From NCBI RefSeq assembly GCF_009467805.1, contig NZ_WIAY01000001.1, forward strand, positions 1-64,000: DNA of 64,000 nt, written 5' to 3'. How positions within the stretch are numbered: the stretch's first letter is position 1; every line of letters begins with the position of its first letter. Below, piece after piece: positions 17,049 to 25,294 of the stretch. This stretch comes from Stenotrophomonas nematodicola. Its GTDB lineage: Bacteria; Pseudomonadota; Gammaproteobacteria; Xanthomonadales; Xanthomonadaceae. The notes below the pieces were generated by a model, which ran no database searches, was not told the origin of the DNA, and saw only the letters and a program-made list of their open reading frames with translations. The translations under genes were made by a program, and so were the position numbers.

Positions 17049-19973
17049 ATGGCGAATGGAAATTTCAGGCTGACCTACGAAGACGGCAACCGCGGCGTTC
17101 ACCCCGCCGCCAAGGTGCGCTATCGGATCCTCCAGCTGCCGGGGCGCGAACAGGTCGCGACGGGCGCAACCGACGCCAACGGCTACACAGTCAACGTTGA
17201 CAGCCAGAAGCAGGGCTACTTTCCGCTGACCAGCGTCAGGCCGATCGCACCGGTCATTCCGATGAAGGCGCCCACGCTGCTGCGCTTCACGCTGCAGGTC
17301 TGGGACTACGACCTGCAGCAGTGGGCCGAGCCCGACCTGAAACCGGTCAGCAAGCCGGTGCATGGTGGCAGGAACGAGCTGAGCATCGGCACCAACGCGA
17401 TCACGATGGCGCCGGTGGTCTGCGAGCTGTCGCTGCAGCCTTACCTGCGCGTGCTGTTCCAGATGCAGGCCAACAATACGCCGATCGCCAGTGCGCCGTA
17501 TGAAGCGGTAATGCGCAACAAGGACGGCGACGAAGTGGCCGGCCTGGATGCCGCGCGCAAGCCGGTCAAGGGCAGTACCGGCAAGGACGGCATGACCCCG
17601 CGGATCACCTGCAACCAGCCGCTGAAATTCAAGTTCACGCTGCCAGGCAGCAAGTCCGGCCGCAACACCGAGCTGCTCGTGCCGCTGATCAAGGGCCAGC
17701 AGGTCACCAAGTACGTGCTTGGGTTGAAGAGCCAGATCGCCTCCACCGAACCCAAGGATGGGCGGACTGCCACCATCCAGGGCAAGGTCAGCGCGCCGGC
17801 GGTGCTCAATCCGCAGGCCGAGGAAATGCTGCTGCTGGGGCCGAAGGAATGGGAGGAGTTCGAAGCCCTGAGCGGTACCATCGAGAACACGATGGCCGGG
17901 CTGCATCGCGCCCGCGACAAGCTCACCCTGGCGCTCCAGGGGCGCAGCCCGGAGGAAGTCAAGGCGGCCGAGAAGGCGCTGGGCATCGCCGAGGACGACG
18001 TGGCCAAGATGTTGAACGACAAGTTCGACAAGCTGACCGAGCTGCAGGAGCTGGTGACGTTCGAGACCTATGACAAGGGCCGCACGACGGGCAACGGTGG
18101 GGTCAAGGACCGCATGGGCATGCGCCGCCGCTACATCCCCAAGGCCAAGTACGAGGATCTCAAGCGGCGACGCGTCAAGGGCATCCCGATCAAGGTGGAC
18201 ATGGGGGTGGCGGGCAAGGTCAAGGCCGGCAACACGACCGCATCCAACAAGGCCAAGCATGACCCCTACGGCAAGGAGGACTTCGACCGCGCCAAGTTCA
18301 TGGAGTCGCTGAAGAAGATCACGACGGCGGCAAAGGTCAGCAAGGAGGTCAAGACCGACCCGTACGTGTTCGACTTCATCGAGGTGGCCGGCAACGAGTT
18401 CGCCGAGACGGTCAAGAAGAGTGAGAGTTACGAGGTGCAGAGTTCGGCGCAGTGGCTGCGTTTCGTGGCCGGTGCCGGTGCCAGCGCCGAGGCGAACTGG
18501 GACCCGAAGAAAAAGACCGCCAGCGTCAAGGCGCAGGGCAGTGCCTCGGCCAAGCTCGTGCTGCTCGAAGCCAAGTGGGTGCACACCTATTCGGTACCGT
18601 CGGCCAAAGGCTGGCAGATGCAGTTCCAGAACATCGACCTGGGCGCGATCGTGTTCGTGGTGGCCTGCGAGCTGTATGGCTTCCTCGGCGCGAAGGCATC
18701 GGTGGTCGGCTCGGCCGAACTGACCTACGTTGGTGGGAAGCCGACCGCAACGCCCACACCGCGCGACCGCGGCGATTCGATGTCCGAGAATTTCGATACC
18801 GCCCACGGGCTGCCGCGCGCCAACCTCGATCCCGCACGGGTGGTGCCGATGGGGCAGAACGAAGGCGCGCCGAAGGGCAGCAAGGCCGGTGTGGAAATCA
18901 ACGCTGAGGTCTTCGCCGGCGTCGAAGGTGGCATCATTCCGTCCGGCGATCTGCGCTGGCTGCCGCCGGATCGCCGTGAGCCGGTCAGCTTCGCCAAGCT
19001 GTCGGTGGACATCGCCGGCAGTGCCGGTGCGGGTGCCAAGGCGCAGCTGGTGATCTATTACGCCAAGGGCAAGTTCCGCATCAAGGCGGCCGCCCGTCTG
19101 TGCTGGGGGCTCGGTGCCAAAGGCGCGGTCGATTTCGCGGTCGATGCCGGCGGCATGGTCGAGTTCGTCAAGTGGGTGTATTACCAACTCGCGCATGCCG
19201 GTTTCAAGGCGCTCACCTACATCGCCCAGGACGCGTTCCAGGCGTTGTCGCAGATCCTGTTCATGGTCATCGCCGAAGACAGCAGGGTCGGCCAGTACCT
19301 GACGGAGTCGTTCGCGACGGTCAACGTCATGTTCGATTCGCTCCAGGCGCGCCTGGAGCGCGCGGAGGCGCGCTCCAAGCTGGTGAACAGCATCAACCAG
19401 AAGCCGGAATGGCTGGTCTACGCCACGCCGGAAACCCGCGGCATGCTGCTGTATGCGATCACCCGCCACTACGCCGAGACCCATACCCACAACGCACCGA
19501 CGATGGACGTGGGCTGGACAGACGTGCAGGTGCATGCGTTGCCGGCCCACAAGCAGGCGATCCTCAACGTGATGCTGCCGATCACCACCCGTCCGGAGTG
19601 GGAGAACGTGATGCAGCACATGACGGTGGACGGCCGCCGCCGCGCCGATTCGGGCAAGGCCGAGGGCGACGTGGTGCGGTTCCTGGATTACGGCTGGTCG
19701 TTGAACAACGACCTGCCGTCGGTGTTCAAGCAGATGAACGTGCTGTCGCGCGACAAGCCCAAGGATGTCGGCAATACCTACCTGCAGAAGTACATGGAAA
19801 AGCGCGTCGCACTGCTGAAGGAATTCCCGCGCGGTTACGAGGTGGCATACCTCAACGCCATCGACGATCCGGTGCAGCTGGCCGCATTGGACGGCACGGA
19901 ATCCCCGACCTTCGCGATGATGGACCCGGTGGACGTCTGGTTGAACCGCGACGACACCACCATGATGGCCTGA
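17049..19973 (+). CDS. Large VgrG-linked protein, candidate T6SS effector
   Basis: A 974-residue protein with no signal peptide, starting MANGNFRLTYEDGNRGVHP. The first 230 residues contain two beta-rich repeats resembling carboxypeptidase-regulatory/transthyretin domains (VRYRILQLPGREQVATGAT and FQMQANNTPIASAPYEAV). A helical middle (about 270-450) is followed by an Ala/Lys-rich block at about 470-700 (AGAGASAEANWDPKKKTAS, RLCWGLGAKGAVDFAVDAGG) that I recall from large T6SS-linked proteins. Hydrophobic segments lie near 530-548 and 708-743. The last 230 residues have no recognised fold. Position directly after vgrG, size and lack of a signal fit a secreted effector, perhaps membrane-active; the activity is unknown. 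Confidence 0.75.
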   Translation: MANGNFRLTYEDGNRGVHPAAKVRYRILQLPGREQVATGATDANGYTVNVDSQKQGYFPLTSVRPIAPVIPMKAPTLLRFTLQVWDYDLQQWAEPDLKPVSKPVHGGRNELSIGTNAITMAPVVCELSLQPYLRVLFQMQANNTPIASAPYEAVMRNKDGDEVAGLDAARKPVKGSTGKDGMTPRITCNQPLKFKFTLPGSKSGRNTELLVPLIKGQQVTKYVLGLKSQIASTEPKDGRTATIQGKVSAPAVLNPQAEEMLLLGPKEWEEFEALSGTIENTMAGLHRARDKLTLALQGRSPEEVKAAEKALGIAEDDVAKMLNDKFDKLTELQELVTFETYDKGRTTGNGGVKDRMGMRRRYIPKAKYEDLKRRRVKGIPIKVDMGVAGKVKAGNTTASNKAKHDPYGKEDFDRAKFMESLKKITTAAKVSKEVKTDPYVFDFIEVAGNEFAETVKKSESYEVQSSAQWLRFVAGAGASAEANWDPKKKTASVKAQGSASAKLVLLEAKWVHTYSVPSAKGWQMQFQNIDLGAIVFVVACELYGFLGAKASVVGSAELTYVGGKPTATPTPRDRGDSMSENFDTAHGLPRANLDPARVVPMGQNEGAPKGSKAGVEINAEVFAGVEGGIIPSGDLRWLPPDRREPVSFAKLSVDIAGSAGAGAKAQLVIYYAKGKFRIKAAARLCWGLGAKGAVDFAVDAGGMVEFVKWVYYQLAHAGFKALTYIAQDAFQALSQILFMVIAEDSRVGQYLTESFATVNVMFDSLQARLERAEARSKLVNSINQKPEWLVYATPETRGMLLYAITRHYAETHTHNAPTMDVGWTDVQVHALPAHKQAILNVMLPITTRPEWENVMQHMTVDGRRRADSGKAEGDVVRFLDYGWSLNNDLPSVFKQMNVLSRDKPKDVGNTYLQKYMEKRVALLKEFPRGYEVAYLNAIDDPVQLAALDGTESPTFAMMDPVDVWLNRDDTTMMA

Positions 19974-19982
19974 CGCCAGTGT

Positions 19983-20009
19983 CGGCGGGGAGGTTCAGCC
20001 TCCCTGCCG
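19983..20009. terminator. Bidirectional hairpin between effector and lipoprotein genes
   Basis: An 11-bp stem with one G-U pair (GGCGGGGAGG opposite CCTCCCTGCC) and loop TTCAG, between the convergent genes ending at 19973 and 20019. It has no clear T-run on either strand. Confidence 0.55.
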
Positions 20010-20018
20010 GTCTGCACC

Positions 20019-20987
20019 TCAGCGGAGCGCGGTCGCGCAGCGGAAGCCGTTGCCGCCGTTCGGGTTGGGATTGCCTTCCAGCACATTGCCTTCGCCATCC
20101 GTCATCGGGCCCGGTTCCGGCACGCGGTGATTGCGGGTGAAGGTCATGGACGTGATCGAAAGCTGATCGGCGGCACGGTCCGTACTGCTGCGCTGCACGC
20201 GCTCGGTACCCGAGGCCGGGCCGCGCGGATTGCGGGTCTGGCGGGGATCGTACTCGGGGGCGTACCAGTCGGCGACCCACTCATAGCCGTGGTCAACCAT
20301 GTCATACAGGCCGAGGGGATTGGGGGGAAACGCGCCCAGCGAACTGGTTCGTGAACGCGTGCCATGCATGTCGGCGAAGGCGTCGTACTGGGCGATGCTG
20401 GATACGTTGCGGCCGTCCTCCAGCGTGCCGGTGTCGGTCGCGTAGACCCGCATCTTGCCGCCGGCCCGCGCCGCGTATTCCCACTGGGCTTCGGTGGGCA
20501 GGGTCATCGGGGTGCCGATCTGCTTGCCGATCCATTCGCAGTACGCGACGGCCTGGGTCCAGCTCACACCGGCCGCGATATCGGGCAGGGTGCGATAGGG
20601 CTGGTCCAGTGTGCTCTGCGCGACCCGAGGTTTGCCCACCGCGTCGGTATACACATCGAAGTCGGCATAGCTCACTTTGTGCGACTGCAGCGCGTAATCG
20701 TCCAGCGTCACCTTGCGCAGCACATCATCGTCGGTGGTGCCGGAGTAGGGCAGTTTCTCGTCATTGTGCTGCGGGCCGAAATCGCCCATCAGGAACGTTC
20801 CGCCCTTGACCTGCACCAGCTGCGCGCGGGTTTTCGCCTTCAGCGCATCGACCGCCTTGGCCGTATCCGCAGTGGGGGGCGTTGGCGGCGTCGCGGCTGC
20901 CTTGCCGTCATCGGCGTGGCACGCAGCCGTCCCCAGGATGAGCGTCATCGGCAGCATTGCGGCCATCAGGGTACGGTTGGAAAACAT
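20019..20987 (-). CDS. FGE/SUMF1-fold lipoprotein, candidate immunity or TagR-like protein
   Basis: A 322-residue lipoprotein. ATG 20987 has AGGA upstream; the signal peptide ends in a TAAC lipobox with Cys22. The mature part has the formylglycine-generating-enzyme fold: VKGGTFLMGDFG, VSWTQAVAYCEWIG, LPTEAQWEYAARAGG, NPLGLYDMVDHGYEWV and a terminal GFRCA. The paired active-site cysteines of true FGE are not visible, so it is probably a binding protein and not an oxidase. TagR of Pseudomonas aeruginosa, which tunes T6SS firing from the periplasm, is a precedent for this fold. Its convergent position next to the candidate effector also fits an immunity protein. The two roles cannot be separated from sequence. 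Confidence 0.8.
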   Translation of the reverse strand: MFSNRTLMAAMLPMTLILGTAACHADDGKAAATPPTPPTADTAKAVDALKAKTRAQLVQVKGGTFLMGDFGPQHNDEKLPYSGTTDDDVLRKVTLDDYALQSHKVSYADFDVYTDAVGKPRVAQSTLDQPYRTLPDIAAGVSWTQAVAYCEWIGKQIGTPMTLPTEAQWEYAARAGGKMRVYATDTGTLEDGRNVSSIAQYDAFADMHGTRSRTSSLGAFPPNPLGLYDMVDHGYEWVADWYAPEYDPRQTRNPRGPASGTERVQRSSTDRAADQLSITSMTFTRNHRVPEPGPMTDGEGNVLEGNPNPNGGNGFRCATALR

Positions 20988-21084
20988 GCCAGGTTCCTTT
21001 GACAGTGATGCTTTGAATAGTAACAAGCAGCCTGTTTGGAATGTGAATGCTGGCGCACAGATGCGCACGTGCGCGGTGCCGGGG

Positions 21085-21588
21085 TCAGCGGGCGCGCCGG
21101 CGCGTTCGGCGCATGCTTCTGCGTGGCCAAAGCAGCACGCCGAGGCCGACGCCAAGCACGGTCAGCAGCAGGCCGAGGCCGCCCCAGATGAGCGAGAGAC
21201 CCCACTCGGCGAAGGTGCTGTCCAGACGCGCTTCGTCGGGTGCATCGGCGCGATAGCGCACCTTCACCGCATCTCCGGTGGCATGGTCCGCAGGGAAGCT
21301 GCACTGGCCGCTGACAAACTGATGCGGCTGGTCATCGTTGGCGATGAAGCTGATTCGGGGGCAGTAGAACTGGCGACGCTGGCCATCGCTGTCGCGGTCG
21401 GTCGACCAGACCTCGACCACGCCGACCACCTCGCCGGTGGCACTCAGCGATGCGGCGCGGAAGCGCAGCGCATCGCGCGCGAACCAGGCGGTGAGGGCCA
21501 GCATGCACAGCCCGATCGCCAGCGGCGTGGCCCATAGCCAGTGCACGCTGATGTCGTCGGAGCGTCCGTCGGGGCGCAGTGCAGTCAT
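21085..21588 (-). CDS. DUF3592-type membrane protein
   Basis: A 167-residue inner-membrane protein with one hydrophobic segment near the N-terminus (LWATPLAIGLCMLALTAWF) and another near the C-terminus (WGGLGLLLTVLGVGLGVLLW), ending in an Arg-rich cytoplasmic tail. The periplasmic loop reads as a DUF3592 domain (ATGEVVGVVEVWS, YCPRISFIAND, GDAVKVRYRADAPDEARL). The function of the family is unknown. It lies on the minus strand between the FGE-fold lipoprotein and a bitopic protein. Its location makes it a second immunity candidate for the nearby effector; that is inference. Confidence 0.75.
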   Translation of the reverse strand: MTALRPDGRSDDISVHWLWATPLAIGLCMLALTAWFARDALRFRAASLSATGEVVGVVEVWSTDRDSDGQRRQFYCPRISFIANDDQPHQFVSGQCSFPADHATGDAVKVRYRADAPDEARLDSTFAEWGLSLIWGGLGLLLTVLGVGLGVLLWPRRSMRRTRRRAR

Positions 21589-21605
21589 GCCGCGTGACGC
21601 ACCAC

Positions 21606-22457
21606 TTACATCGCCGGGCAGGCCGGATCCTTGCCGAGTACCGCGGCGCAGATCTTGCGGCGGCAGTCGATGCCCTTGAGCGTGTTCGCGCCCGGGCAGC
21701 GGCGCAGCTGCGACTGGATGTTGGAGCTGGTGGACGCCGTGGACTTCTTGCCGCCGATGCTGTCGAACGCGGTGTTGGCGTCTGCATCCTGCTGGCGCTC
21801 GTCGGCCTGGATCTGGGCGATCAACGCATCCATCGTCTCCGGCTTGGCCTGCGCCTTTGCCTTGGGCTTGGACTTGTCTTCTTCCTTGATGATGCCCAGC
21901 AGCGTGCCGAGCAGATTCTCGTCGCCTTTGGGCCTGTCACGCGAGGTGCGCGCGATGGTCGCGGGCGCGGCCGCACGTTCAGCGCCCGCGGTGGCACCGG
22001 CCGTGGCGGCCGCCGCCGCGCCGGCCACCGGTGTGGCTGGATCTGTCGCATCGGTGCCCGCGCCGGTTGCCGGCGTCGTTGCGGTGGATGCGGCGTCGGC
22101 GGGTGCCGGGGCGGCATCGACGATGGTCGCGCCACCGGCATCAGGTGACGGTGCAGCTGTTGCATCGGCGTTGCTTTCCGGGGGCAGCGAGTAGCCGATC
22201 GGTTCCTCGGCGCTGCTGCCCGCGCTCATCCGCCAAGCGGCCAACGCGCCCACGACGACGACGGCCAACGCCATAAGCGACAGCCACAGCCAACGACGTG
22301 ATCGGGCTCCGGTTGCGGGTGCGGCGCGTGCAGCGCCGGCCACCGGCCGTCCTTCCATGTCAGCCAGGATCCGGCCAGAGCTTGCTGCCGGACTCTTCGT
22401 CTGCGCTCCCCCTGAGAGCAGACTTGGTCGATTTATTCCGCCATTATTCAAGTGCAT
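21606..22457 (-). CDS. Bitopic protein with Ala/Pro linker and C-terminal cysteine cluster
   Basis: A 283-residue protein I do not recognise. It has about 54 cytoplasmic residues, one transmembrane segment (about 55-77, RRWLWLSLMALAVVVVGALA), then about 100 residues rich in Ala, Thr, Pro and Asp, a charged helix (KEEDKSKPKAKAQAKPE) and a C-terminal part with four cysteines in the last 32 residues (RRCPG, IDCRRKICA, DPACPAM), likely two periplasmic disulfides. The layout resembles TonB or VirB10-type envelope spanners. The start is uncertain: ATG 22457 has AAGGG upstream; a TTG at 22529 would overlap the divergent peptidase gene. Position inside the T6SS locus suggests an accessory or immunity role. 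Confidence 0.65.
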   Translation of the reverse strand: MHLNNGGINRPSLLSGGAQTKSPAASSGRILADMEGRPVAGAARAAPATGARSRRWLWLSLMALAVVVVGALAAWRMSAGSSAEEPIGYSLPPESNADATAAPSPDAGGATIVDAAPAPADAASTATTPATGAGTDATDPATPVAGAAAAATAGATAGAERAAAPATIARTSRDRPKGDENLLGTLLGIIKEEDKSKPKAKAQAKPETMDALIAQIQADERQQDADANTAFDSIGGKKSTASTSSNIQSQLRRCPGANTLKGIDCRRKICAAVLGKDPACPAM

Positions 22458-22518
22458 CCAGCCCTTGTTTGGGTCGGCGTCTGCCGAAAGCGAACCGCCC
22501 CATTCTAGTGACTGGGGC

Positions 22519-23430
22519 ATGGCCGTCAACAGCGTATCTCAGGGAGCAGCAGTGGTCGTCATTGTCATAGGAGCGGTAGTGCTGTTGGTGGTCATGGCAA
22601 TGGTGTGCTGGGTACTGATGTTTCCCGATGCCTTTGATCGTGTGCAGGCGCAGCTCGGCCGCTGGTTCGGTCGCGTCGGCCAGGCCGCCAGTGGCGCCGG
22701 TCGGCGTGTATCGCAGCGCACCGACCGTCTGCAGGGCGGCGTGCGCGAGGAGCTCGGCGCGGCGCAGGGGGCGCTGCGACGGCATTGGCCGGTCCTTGCG
22801 GCGGCCGTTCTGCTGTTGTCGATTCCGCCGCTGGTCATTCTGATCACGCGGCAGAACGTGGTGCTCGATGAATTCCAGGGCGACGACCTGTCCGCGTCGG
22901 GCTCGATGGTGGCCCAGTTGCTGCGGGGCGAACGGCTGACCCCGCCGCCGCCGCCGCCGCCGGAGGTCTTCACGACCGAAGAGATTCGCCGCACGCGGCC
23001 GGAAATTGTGACGGCCGACAGAAAATGGGGGCAGATTGATCCGGACCTGCAGCAGCGCGTGCTGGCGATCTACGAAGTCATGCGCCGACAATACGGGTAT
23101 GAAATGGTGCTGGTGGAAGGGTACCGCAGCCCCGAGCGGCAGGCCGAGCTGATGAGCGGCGGCAAGGCGACGCGTGCGGGCGCCTGGCAGAGCTGCCATC
23201 AGTATGGGCTTGGCGTGGACAGCGCACCGATCCGTGATGGCAAGCTGCAATGGGACATGGGGGATCCCTGGACCAAGCGCGCCTACTTCCTGTACGGCGA
23301 ACTGGCCGAACAGGCCGGGCTGGAGTGGGGCGGCAACTGGCGCAGCATCAAGGATTATGTGCACGTGGAAATGTCGCAGCGTTGCCGCGCGGCGCGTGCG
23401 GCCAAGAAAGCTGAATTGGCGGGAGGGTGA
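22519..23430 (+). CDS. Membrane-anchored M15-family peptidoglycan peptidase, TagX-like
   Basis: A 303-residue protein with two transmembrane segments (about 11-34 and 91-110), a polyproline stretch (142-148) and a periplasmic M15/VanY domain (about 165-290). Zinc ligands are visible as H227 and D234 in SCHQYGLGVD and H282 in DYVHVE, with GYRSPERQAEL between strands. TagX of Acinetobacter, a membrane-bound VanY-like endopeptidase needed to pass the T6SS through the cell wall, has this architecture. Here it is encoded beside a PAAR gene and upstream of tssM, so local wall remodelling during assembly is likely. It is divergent from the cysteine-cluster gene. Confidence 0.82.
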   Translation: MAVNSVSQGAAVVVIVIGAVVLLVVMAMVCWVLMFPDAFDRVQAQLGRWFGRVGQAASGAGRRVSQRTDRLQGGVREELGAAQGALRRHWPVLAAAVLLLSIPPLVILITRQNVVLDEFQGDDLSASGSMVAQLLRGERLTPPPPPPPEVFTTEEIRRTRPEIVTADRKWGQIDPDLQQRVLAIYEVMRRQYGYEMVLVEGYRSPERQAELMSGGKATRAGAWQSCHQYGLGVDSAPIRDGKLQWDMGDPWTKRAYFLYGELAEQAGLEWGGNWRSIKDYVHVEMSQRCRAARAAKKAELAGG

Positions 23431-23535
23431 TACTTTCGCCGGTCTACTGGTATCGTTGCGGGACGATCCGGATCGCCAGGGGGTACAGGGGGCGATGGAA
23501 TGACCGGATGCGCACGCAATCAAGGAGCATGATTG

Positions 23536-23796
23536 ATGTCACGACCATTTGTTGTAGTCGGGGATAAGTTGAGCCACGGTGGCACGGTGGTAAGCGGCGC
23601 TGCCGAAACCGACATCGGCGGCAAGCCCGTAGCGCGCATCGGCGACAAGGCGGTGTGCGCGGCGCATGGGCCGACCACCATCGTCAGTGGCGACGCCACG
23701 GTGATCATCGACGGCAATCCGGTCGCGCGCGATGGAGACCGCACCGGCTGCGGCGCCACGCTGATCGCATCGCAGGCAACGACAGGCATCAACTGA
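23536..23796 (+). CDS. PAAR-domain spike tip protein
   Basis: An 86-residue stand-alone PAAR protein: FVVVGDKLSHGGTVVSGA, then repeated GDKAVCAAHGPTTIVSG and GDRTGCGATLIASQ units with the His and Cys residues that coordinate the tip metal ion. It caps the VgrG trimer as the sharp tip. ATG 23536 has AAGGAG with 8-nt spacing; a TTG immediately before it is less likely. There is no toxin extension. It follows the M15 peptidase by about 105 bp and precedes the unknown gene at 23856. Confidence 0.93.
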   Translation: MSRPFVVVGDKLSHGGTVVSGAAETDIGGKPVARIGDKAVCAAHGPTTIVSGDATVIIDGNPVARDGDRTGCGATLIASQATTGIN

Positions 23797-23855
23797 CAGG
23801 CAGCGTCGGTTCGACGGAACAGGATGGTTCGATGACTCAGGGAGCGGGACGCTAG

Positions 23856-25280
23856 ATGTCCGGGATACTTGGGAAGGCGTTTTCGGTGATCGCGGTGTTC
23901 GCGGTGACCTGGGGAAGCGTGATTTTCTATTGGCGGAACAGTGGCACGGTACCGACCGGCATGGAGATGCTGGCGTACCTGGGCCTGTTGCCGGTGGGCG
24001 TGAGCAGCGCCGGCTTCATGCTGCGCAATGCCGGCCGTTCGATGCTGGACAAGGCCGTGGCCGCAGCCGACGCGCCGGATGCGGCGGACACGCCGACGGC
24101 CTCGACGGCGACGGACGCCGCGTCGCGCCCGTCCTCGGTGGCCGTGCTGGCCACCGACATGCGGCTGGGCCTGGACATGGACGCGGGCGCCTTGCTCGCG
24201 GCTGCGGGCGCATTGCCACGACCGGGCCTGGACGGGCGCTTCCATGATCGCGACGGACTGCCGCTGCTGATGTGCGCGGCCGCCGACCTCGACGACGCCC
24301 GCGTGCTGAAAGCGCAGATGGGTGCCTTCGATACGCGCGCCGCCGAGCGCCGTGCGATGGCGCTGCTCGAACCGGTGGCCGACAGCCTGCTGGCGCAGGC
24401 GCTGCTCGCCTTGCCCGAACTTGAGGTGGCCGAAGAGCGCGTGGTGGCCGGCCTGCGCCGTCGTGACGAGCAGGTGGTGGACTCGGTGCTGGCCATTGAG
24501 CTGCTGGTGCCGGTCGATTGGTCGGTGTCGGTGCGCGGCTTCTGCGCCGAGTGGCTGCAGGGTCGGGCCGAGGCCAATGGCCTGGACGCCCGGCGGTTCA
24601 CGGTTGACGTCGGCATCGCGGCCGACGCCGGTGAGGTGTGGTCGCGCGTGCAGCGCATTGCCGATGCGGTCGGGCAGGGGACGCCGCCGTGGTATCTGCT
24701 GCTCTCGTGCAGTTCGGCGATCGACCCGGGCGTAGTGGCGGCGTGGCTGGAAGAAAACCGCATCCTGCACCGGCAGAACAAGGAAGGCATGATTCCGGGC
24801 GAAGGCGCCGCAGGCGTGCTGTTCGCCACGCCGTCGGTGGTGACGAAGGAAACGCCCGTGGTATGGCGACCGCAGCGGATTGAACTGGCGCCGCAGGCGG
24901 GCGCGGCGGAACGCCGCCGGCAGAGCGAGGCGCTCGGGCGTGGCCTTCTGGGCAGCCTGACGCTGCCGCCCGATCGGGTGCAGATGGTGCTGCACGATGC
25001 CGACCAGCGCAGTGAACTGGCGGTGGATGCCTCGGCCGCCGCCACGGCGGTCAATCCGGATCTGGACATCGGCCGGCAGACGTTGGCCCTGCCGGTCTGT
25101 GCCGGCGAACTCGGGCCGGTACTGCCGCTGGCGCTGTTGACGCTCGCCCATCACCACGCGGTCGCTGCGCAGAGCGCGGCACTGATTCTCGGCGTATCCG
25201 CGCCCGACCAGCGCCTGGCGGCGCTGGTGGATTTCCCTTCTTCGCATGACCCGTCGGCCGACAGCGTGTCGCCGGCCTAA
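23856..25280 (+). CDS. Two-TM protein of unknown function between PAAR and tssM
   Basis: A 474-residue protein. Two hydrophobic segments at about 5-26 and 38-56 (VIAVFAVTWGSVIFYW; LAYLGLLPVGVSSAGFML) are followed by an Ala/Thr-rich linker and a large soluble domain from about 90. The domain has parts such as VPVDWSVSVRGFCAEWL, PPWYLLLSCSSAIDPG and SAALILGVSAPDQRLAAL, the last vaguely like a thiolase-fold core, though I cannot place it. The short first loop suggests a cytoplasmic domain. It sits tightly upstream of tssM (14 bp), so it is almost certainly made with the membrane complex. Its role is unknown. Confidence 0.75.
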   Translation: MSGILGKAFSVIAVFAVTWGSVIFYWRNSGTVPTGMEMLAYLGLLPVGVSSAGFMLRNAGRSMLDKAVAAADAPDAADTPTASTATDAASRPSSVAVLATDMRLGLDMDAGALLAAAGALPRPGLDGRFHDRDGLPLLMCAAADLDDARVLKAQMGAFDTRAAERRAMALLEPVADSLLAQALLALPELEVAEERVVAGLRRRDEQVVDSVLAIELLVPVDWSVSVRGFCAEWLQGRAEANGLDARRFTVDVGIAADAGEVWSRVQRIADAVGQGTPPWYLLLSCSSAIDPGVVAAWLEENRILHRQNKEGMIPGEGAAGVLFATPSVVTKETPVVWRPQRIELAPQAGAAERRRQSEALGRGLLGSLTLPPDRVQMVLHDADQRSELAVDASAAATAVNPDLDIGRQTLALPVCAGELGPVLPLALLTLAHHHAVAAQSAALILGVSAPDQRLAALVDFPSSHDPSADSVSPA

Positions 25281-25294
25281 CCCTGGACGCCTAG

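Noticed and set aside
16872-19619. 915-codon antisense open frame across the candidate effector
   Set aside because: Considered as an antisense immunity gene, but the product is shadow-like (His/Arg-rich, no signal or membrane segment).
22458-22529. TTG start at 22529 for the cysteine-cluster protein
   Set aside because: It would overlap the start of the divergent peptidase and adds residues with no domain character; ATG 22457 has a better site.
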